A stretch of DNA of 64,000 bases from contig NZ_JARHTP010000006.1 in the NCBI RefSeq assembly GCF_029223485.1, positions 310,001-374,000 on the forward strand. Reading direction: 5' to 3'. The stretch is from Streptomyces coacervatus. GTDB taxonomy: Bacteria > Actinomycetota > Actinomycetes > Streptomycetales > Streptomycetaceae. The notes beneath the pieces are model-generated. The model ran no database searches, was not told the origin of the DNA, and saw only the letters and a list, made by a program, of their open reading frames with translations. Made by a program: the position numbers and the translations under genes. Below, piece by piece: positions 43,536 through 50,202 of the stretch (the first letter of the stretch is position 1; each line of letters starts with the position of its first letter).

Positions 43536-43895
43536 TCACTCGGCCGCGGGCTTGGGGGCCTCGCGGTGCAGGACGGTGTGCATCAGCCGCTTGGCCAGGA
43601 AGGTGCGGCGGGCCTCGGGGTCCGAGGGGTCGACGGGCTCTTCGAGGTACTCGTTGAGCTTGCGCTCCACCGCCTGGACGGACGGGTCGGCGGCGAGGTG
43701 CGGGGCGACCTTGGCGAGATCGCCCTCGATCTCCATCACGCGGACGACGAGGTTGCCCTTCATGAAGACGGCGGTGCCGAGCAGCCGGGTCTCCTCGTCT
43801 ATCTCCAGCTTCGGCGGGTCATAGGTCGACAGCAGCTCGGCGACGTCCTGCTCGGTGCCGGGCCGGACACGGAAAGCCAGGGCATAACGGTTCAT
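43536..43895 (-). CDS. SchA/CurD-like domain protein
   Basis: The 119-residue product begins RYALAFRVRPG and has VVRVMEIEGDLAKVAPHLAA and FLAKRLMHTVLHR, matching its neighbour in layout but divergent in sequence. Two adjacent copies suggest a heteromeric enzyme or two successive ring-forming steps. It starts 73 nt after the KS-beta stop. Confidence 0.88.
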   Translation of the reverse strand: MNRYALAFRVRPGTEQDVAELLSTYDPPKLEIDEETRLLGTAVFMKGNLVVRVMEIEGDLAKVAPHLAADPSVQAVERKLNEYLEEPVDPSDPEARRTFLAKRLMHTVLHREAPKPAAE

Positions 43896-43968
43896 TTCGG
43901 AGCTCCTCAGGCATGAGACAAGTACCGGTTGTGCAGGGAATTTCCATTCGGTTGCGGGCCGCCCCGGC

Positions 43969-45204
43969 TCAGGCCGCGCGCAGCACCAGCGCGCTGTTGA
44001 AGCCGCCGAACCCGCGGGCGACGACCAGCGCCGTACGCACCTGCGTCCGGCGCGCGGAACCCTGGACCAGGTCGAGGCCGGGCGCCGGCACGGGCCGGTC
44101 CAGGTTGCCCACCGCGGGCACGAACCCGTCGCGCATCGCGAGCAGCGCGGTGGCCACGTTCAGGGACGAACCGCCCGCCATCATCCGCCCGGTGAAGCCC
44201 TGCGGCACGGTCACCGGAACAGGGGTCGCACGGCCCCCGAAGACCGCACCCAGCGCGTCCAGTTCCAGGGCGTCGAGCTCGGGGCTGCCCGCTCCGTCGG
44301 CGACGACCAGGTCCACCTGGTCCGCGCCGACCCCAGCGTCGTCCAGGGCGATCCGCACGGCCCGGGCCAGCTGCGTGGAGTCCGGGGCGATCTCCTCGTG
44401 GTGGTGCGCGTCGTGCGTGGCGCCGTAGCCCGCGATCTCCCCCCACACGCGTGGGGCGCTGCGCCGCTCGGCGGCGTCCGCCTCCTCCAGGAGCAGCACC
44501 GCGCCGCCCTCGCCCGGCACATGGCCGTTGGCGCCGATGTCGAAGGGCTTGTACCCCTGCCGCGGCTCCCGTGCCCCGCTGAGCCGCCCGCTGGTGGCCT
44601 GGCAGGTCAGCGCGTACGGCGTGATCCCGGCCTCGGTACCGCCGACCAGCACCGCCGAGGTACCGCGCCGCAGCGCCCGCCGGGCCCAGCCGATGCTGTC
44701 CAGGCCGCCCGCGGCCTCGCTGACGACGACACCCGACGGACCCTTGGTGCCGTGCTTGATGGAGACCTGGCCGGTGCTCGCGGCATAGAACCAGGCGATC
44801 GACTGGTAGGCCCCCACCGCGCGCCGGCCCCGGCTCCACAGCGCCTGGATCTCACGCTGCCCGAACTCGTTGCCGCCGGAGCCCGCCGAGAGGAACACCG
44901 AGGTGGCGTAGGGGTCATGGTCGGCCGGGTCGTACTTCGCGTCGTCCAGTGCCATGCGCGCCGCCGCGAGGGACATCCAGCTCCAGCGGTCGGTCTGCAC
45001 CATGAGCCGTTCGTCGACGTGCTCCGCGGGCACGAACCCGCGGACCTGGCCCGCGAGTACGGCGGAGTGGCGCGAGGTGTCGAAACCCTCGACCGGTGCC
45101 ACGCTCAGCTCGCCCCGCAGCAGCGAGGCCCAGTGCTCCTCGGCGCCGACGCCGCTCGGGGCCACCACTCCGATTCCGGTGACCAGCACTCGGGACGCGC
45201 TCAT
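43969..45204 (-). CDS. Type II polyketide chain length factor (KS-beta)
   Basis: The 411-residue product has the ketosynthase fold (VLVTGIGVVAPSGVG, SAGSGGNEFGQREIQ, GGTEAGITPYAL) but no active-site Cys. The position reads VVVSEAAGGLDS, so even the Gln usual in chain length factors is Ala (Ala164). It pairs with KS-alpha and sets the number of malonyl extensions. The stop of KS-alpha overlaps its ATG, as in most minimal PKS operons. Confidence 0.96.
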   Translation of the reverse strand: MSASRVLVTGIGVVAPSGVGAEEHWASLLRGELSVAPVEGFDTSRHSAVLAGQVRGFVPAEHVDERLMVQTDRWSWMSLAAARMALDDAKYDPADHDPYATSVFLSAGSGGNEFGQREIQALWSRGRRAVGAYQSIAWFYAASTGQVSIKHGTKGPSGVVVSEAAGGLDSIGWARRALRRGTSAVLVGGTEAGITPYALTCQATSGRLSGAREPRQGYKPFDIGANGHVPGEGGAVLLLEEADAAERRSAPRVWGEIAGYGATHDAHHHEEIAPDSTQLARAVRIALDDAGVGADQVDLVVADGAGSPELDALELDALGAVFGGRATPVPVTVPQGFTGRMMAGGSSLNVATALLAMRDGFVPAVGNLDRPVPAPGLDLVQGSARRTQVRTALVVARGFGGFNSALVLRAA

Positions 45205-46505
45205 GCCGCACTCCTCGCGGGGTGTCCGGGACGGGTCAGGACGATCGCCGACTGGAAGCCCCCGAAGCCGCTGCCCACCGAGAGCGCAGCGTCGATGCGA
45301 TGCTCGCGGGCGGTGTTCGGCACATAGTCGAGGTCGCATTCCGGGTCGGGGACCTGGTAGTTGGCCGTCGGGGGCACCACGGACCGCTGTATGGCCAGGG
45401 CGGTCGCGGCGACCTCGATGGATCCGATGGCGCCCAGCGAGTGCCCGACCATGGACTTGATCGAGCTGACCGGTACGGCGTAGGCGTGCTCGCCCAGGCT
45501 GCGCTTGAAGGCGGCGGTCTCGTGCCGGTCGTTCTGCTTGGTGCCGGACCCATGGGCGTTGATGTAGCCGATCCCGGTGGGGTCGAGCCGGGCCTGGTGC
45601 AGCGCGTCGCCGATGGCCTGTGCCATCTCGGCTCCGTCGGGCCGCAGCCCGGTCATGTGGTACGCGTTGCAGCGGTTGGCGTAGCCGGAGACCTCGCAGT
45701 AGATGCGTGCCCCGCGGCGCACCGCGTGCTCGTACTCCTCCAGGACCAGCACCGCCGATCCCTCTCCCATGACGAACCCGTCGCGGGTGCCGTCGAAGGG
45801 GCGTGAGGCGTGTTCCGGGTCGTCGTTGCGGGCGCTGGTGGCCCGGATCGTGTCGAAGCACGCCATGGAGATGGGCGAGATCGGCGCGTCCGAGGCGCCG
45901 GCGATCACGATGTCGGCGTCGCCGTCCTCGATGAGCTGGCTGCCGTAGCCGATGGCGTCGATGCCCGAGGTGCAGCCGGTCGAGACGACGGTGGCCGGTC
46001 CGTGGGCGCCGTAGCGGACGGCCACCTCGGTGGCGGCGGCGGACGGGACCAGGGCGTGGTGCAGGAAGCGGCTCGCATAGCGCGGGTCCACCTCCCAGTG
46101 GGCGCCCTTGCCGCTGACCAGGACGTACTCGTCCTCCAGCCGGGTGGTGGCGCCCACCGCGCTGCCGATGCTGACGGCCACGCGGTCCCCGTCGGCGAGC
46201 AGCGGGCCGGCCGCCGGACCGCCGTCGCGCAGACCGCTGTCGGCCACGGCCTCGTCGGCGGCCACCAGCGCGAACTGTATGAACCGGTCGTTGCGGTGGA
46301 TCTCCTGCACGGTGAGCCCGCGGGCGGCAGGGTCGAAGTCGACCTCCGCGGCGATCCGCGAGCGGAAGTCCGAGGCGTCGAAGAGGCTGATCGGACGAGT
46401 CGCGGTACGGGCGGCGGTGAGGGCGTCCCAGAAGTTCTCGCGGCCGACGCCGCCGGGTGCGACGACGCCGATCCCGGTGACGGCGACCCGCCGGGCGCCG
46501 CTCAT
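45201..46505 (-). CDS. Type II polyketide ketosynthase (KS-alpha)
   Basis: The 434-residue product has the active-site VVSTGCTSGIDAI (Cys178), NAHGSGTKQND, and SSIKSMVGHSLGAIG with the catalytic His and Lys. It condenses malonyl-ACP units in a heterodimer with KS-beta. The gene is flanked by overlapping stops and starts on both sides. The overall context of cupin, aromatase, ACP and SchA/CurD genes resembles spore-pigment and pentangular polyphenol systems. Confidence 0.98.
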   Translation of the reverse strand: MSGARRVAVTGIGVVAPGGVGRENFWDALTAARTATRPISLFDASDFRSRIAAEVDFDPAARGLTVQEIHRNDRFIQFALVAADEAVADSGLRDGGPAAGPLLADGDRVAVSIGSAVGATTRLEDEYVLVSGKGAHWEVDPRYASRFLHHALVPSAAATEVAVRYGAHGPATVVSTGCTSGIDAIGYGSQLIEDGDADIVIAGASDAPISPISMACFDTIRATSARNDDPEHASRPFDGTRDGFVMGEGSAVLVLEEYEHAVRRGARIYCEVSGYANRCNAYHMTGLRPDGAEMAQAIGDALHQARLDPTGIGYINAHGSGTKQNDRHETAAFKRSLGEHAYAVPVSSIKSMVGHSLGAIGSIEVAATALAIQRSVVPPTANYQVPDPECDLDYVPNTAREHRIDAALSVGSGFGGFQSAIVLTRPGHPARSAA

Positions 46506-46726
46506 CGGGCGCTCCCGGTGTGCTCCGTCAGCGGCGCCAACCGGATGTCCCGCTGGCCGAGTTCGGGCCGCAGCGCCAGCGGACCGAGGCAGAAGACGTC
46601 GAGCAACCCGATCGGCCCGGCCGCCTCGGACACACCGTCCGGTGTGGAGCGGACGTCGGCCGGTACGGCCGCCGATGCGGTGGGCTCGATGCCGCGCACG
46701 GCGACCAGGGGTGCGAGCGCGGTCAT
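46502..46726 (-). CDS. Small protein related to the ends of the adjacent cupin, lacking the barrel
   Basis: The 74-residue product ends VFCLGPLALRPELGQ, matching VFCLGPLAPRPELGH at the end of the upstream cupin protein. Its PTASAAVPADV also resembles PTASASVSRHDV near the cupin N-terminus. The cupin barrel is missing, as if a duplicated gene had lost its middle. The ATG and stop overlap both neighbours (ATGA), so it is very likely translated. A chaperone or regulatory role is only a guess. Confidence 0.7.
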   Translation of the reverse strand: MTALAPLVAVRGIEPTASAAVPADVRSTPDGVSEAAGPIGLLDVFCLGPLALRPELGQRDIRLAPLTEHTGSAR

Positions 46727-47160
46727 CGGCTGCTCCCCGCGGACTGTTCCTGCGGCAGCGGCTCGGTGTCGACATGGCCGAGTTCGGGCCGGGGCGCCAG
46801 CGGCCCCAGGCAGAAGACCAGGAACGCGGTCTCGGTGCCGTCGTTGACGAGCCGGTGCCGTACCCCGATCGGAAGGTGCACGGCCTGGTCGGCGCCCAGC
46901 GTCTGCTTCTCGTCGTCGGCGGTCAGTTCGATCTCGCCGCGCACGCAGTACAGGAACTCCTCCGAGTACGGGTGCCAGTGCTCGGTGACGACCTCCCCCG
47001 GCTCCAGGGTCAGCGTGCCCAGGAAGCCTGCCTCGGCTCCCACGGTGGCCGGCGAGAGGAGGGTACGAATGTCGCCGCCGCGGCGGCGGTTGGACGGTAC
47101 GTCGTGGCGGCTGACGCTCGCGGAGGCAGTGGGACGCCGCCCCGGGTGTTGGATGGTCAC
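46723..47160 (-). CDS. Cupin domain protein of aromatic polyketide clusters
   Basis: The 145-residue product has cupin motif 1 (EHWHPYSEEFLYCVRGEIEL) and motif 2 (LPIGVRHRLVN), with His residues for a metal. Cupins occur in whiE/cur/sch-type pigment clusters and are linked to cyclisation or oxidation steps. The GTG at 47160 follows GAGGAGAGAC. It lies directly upstream of the KS genes, the position cupins take in spore-pigment operons. Confidence 0.92.
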   Translation of the reverse strand: MTIQHPGRRPTASASVSRHDVPSNRRRGGDIRTLLSPATVGAEAGFLGTLTLEPGEVVTEHWHPYSEEFLYCVRGEIELTADDEKQTLGADQAVHLPIGVRHRLVNDGTETAFLVFCLGPLAPRPELGHVDTEPLPQEQSAGSSR

Positions 47161-47252
47161 GTCTCTCCTCGGTCACAGTGAAGCTGTCAGTGGTACGAGT
47201 GGTCGCTGTTACTGGTGCGGGTGGTCACGGACGAGGTGCGGCCGAACCGACG

Positions 47253-47738
47253 TCAGTCGCGTCCGCGGCCCTCGGCCTTTTCGATCTTCTGGCGGATGAC
47301 ATCCATCTGGATCAGCGTGTTGGCGTTGATCCGGTCGGTCATGCCCGCGTCGTCCAGCGGGGCGTCGGGGCGCATCTTGAAGTCCTGCACCCAGCGCATC
47401 CGGGTGCCGTCGCCCTCCGGCTGGTAGAACCACTGGATGTCCATGTGGACGAAGGGTCCGGGCTCCACCCGGCGCGCGGTCACCCGCCGGGCGGCGCGGT
47501 CGACGGTGCGCTCGGAGACCCAGCTCCACACCTTGCCGGTGTCGTCCGGGTGCAGGGCGAGGCGGAAGCGGACGGTGTCGCCCTCCTGGTGCAGGATCTC
47601 CGCGGACGCGTACTCGGTGAAGAGCCGGGGCCAGGACGACACGTCGTTGGTCAGTTCCCAGACCAGGTCGATGTCGGCGTCGATGTAGACCGAGTTGTCG
47701 GTGTGCCCGATCTGCCCGGCCTGCTGTTCGATCGTCAT
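47253..47738 (-). CDS. Aromatase/cyclase, single SRPBCC domain (TcmN/WhiE-type)
   Basis: The 161-residue product has the START/Bet v1-like pattern DNSVYIDADIDLVWELTNDV, WPRLFTEYASAEIL and WFYQPEGDGTRMRWVQDF. Monodomain aromatases of this class bind the nascent chain on ACP and set first-ring closure, often C9-C14 in chains without ketoreduction. No ActIII-like ketoreductase gene is seen in the window, which fits. The ATG at 47738 is the natural family start. Confidence 0.94.
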   Translation of the reverse strand: MTIEQQAGQIGHTDNSVYIDADIDLVWELTNDVSSWPRLFTEYASAEILHQEGDTVRFRLALHPDDTGKVWSWVSERTVDRAARRVTARRVEPGPFVHMDIQWFYQPEGDGTRMRWVQDFKMRPDAPLDDAGMTDRINANTLIQMDVIRQKIEKAEGRGRD

Positions 47739-47760
47739 ACGGGCGGTCCTCCCCGGCCGG

Positions 47761-48024
47761 TCAGGCGGCCTGGCTGCGGTCGGCGGCCCGCTCGTCGACG
47801 TACGCGACGATCCGGCCGAAGGTCCAGGCCTTGAAGTCCTCCTCGGGGAGCTCAAAGCCGTATGTGTCCTGGAGTTCGCCCTGGAGCTGCAGAAACGCCA
47901 GCGAGTCGAGGTCCAGGTCCTCGAAGCCGAGTGCGGGGTCGGCGGTCTGCGCGGCGACGGGAAGACCGGCCTTCGTGGTGAGCAGGGACATCAGATCTGC
48001 GAGCGTGAAAAGTGGTGCGGACAT
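47761..48024 (-). CDS. Acyl carrier protein of type II PKS
   Basis: The 87-residue product has FEDLDLDSLAFLQLQGEL, with Ser41 as the phosphopantetheine site, and the acidic four-helix layout of PKS ACPs. It carries the growing chain for the KS pair. The ATG at 48024 is chosen because it gives the usual ACP length. The Sfp-type transferase at 25398 is the obvious candidate to activate it. Confidence 0.96.
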   Translation of the reverse strand: MSAPLFTLADLMSLLTTKAGLPVAAQTADPALGFEDLDLDSLAFLQLQGELQDTYGFELPEEDFKAWTFGRIVAYVDERAADRSQAA

Positions 48025-48059
48025 CTCGGAGCCTCTCGGTCGGAACCTTCGGAAGGTGT

Positions 48060-48380
48060 TCAGGGCTGCCAGTGGTAGAAGCGACGGGCCATCGCGTCCT
48101 TCGGCGAACGCCACGTCTGCGGGTCGTATGCGGAGATGAAGGGGTCCAGCTGCCGGCTGATGTCCCGGAAACCCGGGAGCTGTTGAGCCACGGCCATGGC
48201 GTCCTCGGTGTCCCGGTCGAACTCGACGAGGTGGACGTAGAGGTCGCCGAGCGAGTAGAGGGAGCGCTCACGCACCCCGATGTCCCGCGGCAGGTCGGTG
48301 GCGTCCGATGCGGCGAAGACGCGGGCCACTTCGGCCTCGGTGCCCGGTGCGATCCTGGCGATGATCAACGATCGGTTCAT
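48060..48380 (-). CDS. TcmI-type polyketide cyclase
   Basis: The 106-residue product has the ferredoxin-like TcmI signature: SLIIARIAPGTEAEVARVFA, RERSLYSLGDLYVHLVEF and a terminal RRFYHWQP. TcmI-family cyclases close later rings of tetracenomycin and pentangular polyphenols. It is the first gene of the leftward PKS operon, and the promoter region with an inverted repeat lies just upstream. Confidence 0.95.
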   Translation of the reverse strand: MNRSLIIARIAPGTEAEVARVFAASDATDLPRDIGVRERSLYSLGDLYVHLVEFDRDTEDAMAVAQQLPGFRDISRQLDPFISAYDPQTWRSPKDAMARRFYHWQP

Positions 48381-48707
48381 GGAACTCCACGGTCTGCGGC
48401 GCCGGTTGGGCGCTGGGGACGGGGACCGGCGGTGAAGCGGCCCCGAAGACACGTCAAACGCTAGGGAGCGGGCGGGGGATGGTCTTCCAGCCACAGGCGG
48501 AATTCCTTGACTCATCCAATGAGTTGACCGGGGGGTCCGATGCCTCGCCCGCCGGGGGAAACGGTCTGTACTCATCCGCACGGCTACCGCCCAGCGACAG
48601 ACACCGTTGCCAAGTGCAACTCTTTGCTCGATCTTGGACTGGGGGAGCGAAAAAACTGACTAACCTGTCGAAATTGCGTTCGGAAGATCACCAGCTGGGG
48701 GACTGAA
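48381..48707. promoter_or_regulatory. Divergent promoter region of PKS operon and LuxR regulator
   Basis: This 327-bp region has no gene. It contains the inverted repeat ACTCAT-CCA-ATGAGT (48510-48524), flanked by TTG/TTGA, about 130 nt before the cyclase start. The LuxR side is AT-rich around 48640-48680. Confidence 0.65.
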
Positions 48708-49397
48708 GTGATACATGTGACGCTGATTCATCGCAGCGCTCTCTGCCGCGCGGCCATCGTCCAACTGCTCCAGGCGCGAGGCGACTTCCTCGTCGAAGAA
48801 CGGGAAAGCCTGGCCGAAGCGGAGGCTGCCGATGACGACAGACCCGGCCGTCACCCCGAGCCGGGTGACCGTCAGAAGACAGACATCCTGCTGGTCGAGG
48901 CCCTGCTGCCCGGCGTGCGCGAGCTGACGGCCGGGGCCGACCCCCTGTCCGGCGAGCCACCGATCGTGCTGATCGGCGACGCCGAGACCGTCCCGCTGCC
49001 CCTGCTCATGTCCGGGGCCGCCGGCTTCATCCCCGGGGACCTCCCGCCGCACACGCTGGCGCACGCGCTGTACGCCGTCGCCGACGGTGCCGCCGTCCTT
49101 CCCCGCACCAGCCTGCGGGACCTGCTGCTGCGCGCCCCGGTGGCGGCCCGGCGGCCGGACCCCGACGCCCCGGACTCCGCCCTGAGCAGGCTGTCGTCAC
49201 GCGAACACCAGGTCCTGGCCCTCCTCGGTGGCGGCCTGTCCAACAGCCAGATCGCCCGTCGGCTCGCGCTGCGCCCCGGGACCGTGAAGGCGTACATCAG
49301 CAGCATCTACGCCAAGTGCGACATCGCCAGCCGGGTGGAAGCCGCACTCGTGGCCCACGGCCTGCCGGCGCCGCACTCGGAGTCGGTCGGGCCCTGA
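48708..49397 (+). CDS. LuxR-family regulator with degenerate receiver domain
   Basis: The 229-residue product has a receiver-like N-terminal part (about 1-135) and a GerE HTH (about 155-215: LSSREHQVLALLGGGLSNSQ, LALRPGTVKAYISSIY). The phosphorylation site reads DILLVEALLPG, with Glu for Asp, and the acidic pair is replaced by HRS. Phosphorylation-independent action is likely. The GTG follows GGGGGACTGAA. It is divergent from the PKS operon and probably controls it. Confidence 0.9.
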   Translation: MIHVTLIHRSALCRAAIVQLLQARGDFLVEERESLAEAEAADDDRPGRHPEPGDRQKTDILLVEALLPGVRELTAGADPLSGEPPIVLIGDAETVPLPLLMSGAAGFIPGDLPPHTLAHALYAVADGAAVLPRTSLRDLLLRAPVAARRPDPDAPDSALSRLSSREHQVLALLGGGLSNSQIARRLALRPGTVKAYISSIYAKCDIASRVEAALVAHGLPAPHSESVGP

Positions 49398-49692
49398 CGC
49401 CGCCCGGGAGTTTCGTCCCTGCCCCTGGTTCAGGGCCGAACGGCCCAGGCCAACTCGCGCTCGCGGCGCGGCCACACGGGTGGTTCTGCGCGGAGCACCC
49501 ACACCCGAGTTCGGCCTCGTGACGCCTTGACCGCACAGGAAACTTGCGCCGGCCGCCCGGCCGACGCCTGCGCTCGTTGATCGGACCATCCGGCGTGCCG
49601 ACGAGCGGATATCGGACATTTGCGCATTAACCTCTCGTCAACTTATGACGTGGCGGATCGCATATGCGTCCGCTTCAACGCTCGGAGAAGAC
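49398..49692. other. Intergenic region upstream of the His-rich secreted protein
   Basis: No gene is seen. The last 75 nt are AT-richer and should hold the promoter of the gene at 49693. Confidence 0.5.
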
Positions 49693-49995
49693 ATGCGCAA
49701 GACTCGCAAGACCGCTGTCCTGGCCGTCCTCCTCGGCACCGTCGGCCTCCTCGGCGCCGGCACCGCCCAAGCCCACGACCACGGACACGGGAAGCACCAC
49801 GGACGAGCGCCCAAGACGATCGTCATCAACCAGAGCACCTCATGCAAGACGGCCGACAACAACAGCGACGTACAGGGCGAGTCCGCGTACGGGAACGGCT
49901 GGGACGGCCCCAACAGCGAGGGCACGTACGGCCCGCAGAGCACCAACATCGGCTCGCGCCTCGGGTGCGACAACAACCTCGTCCTCGGCAAGTAG
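49693..49995 (+). CDS. Small secreted His-rich protein
   Basis: The 100-residue product has a Sec signal peptide with cleavage likely after AQA (near residue 27). A His-rich HDHGHGKHHGR stretch could bind metal. The rest is Asn/Gly/Ser-rich with two cysteines (TSCKT, LGCDN). The ATG follows CGGAGAAGAC. No family is recognised, and a strong terminator follows. A chaplin is excluded because the hydrophobic chaplin domain is missing. Confidence 0.8.
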   Translation: MRKTRKTAVLAVLLGTVGLLGAGTAQAHDHGHGKHHGRAPKTIVINQSTSCKTADNNSDVQGESAYGNGWDGPNSEGTYGPQSTNIGSRLGCDNNLVLGK

Positions 49996-50031
49996 CCCAC
50001 CCGGGCCCCGGGGAGCTCGGGGGACAGTGAG

Positions 50032-50074
50032 AAGGGCCGGCCCAGGAGGGCTTTCCTCCTGGGTCGGCCCTTTT
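50032..50074 (+). terminator. Rho-independent-like terminator
   Basis: An 18-bp stem with one G-T pair (50032-50049 with 50055-50072) has a 5-nt loop and is followed by TT. Confidence 0.88.
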
Positions 50075-50202
50075 CCGTGTTCGAGGTGTCGTATGCGAGT
50101 TGTCGCGTTCGAGGCCGTGCCGCCCCGTCCAAAAGTCCTCGTATTAGTCTGATCACCTTCAACGGCTCTTCGCAGCACGACGCATGGGAAAGGTGACCGG
50201 CG

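Noticed and set aside
49693..49995. Secreted protein as a chaplin or rodlin
   Set aside because: It lacks the hydrophobic chaplin core with paired Cys spacing and is instead His/Asn/Gly-rich.
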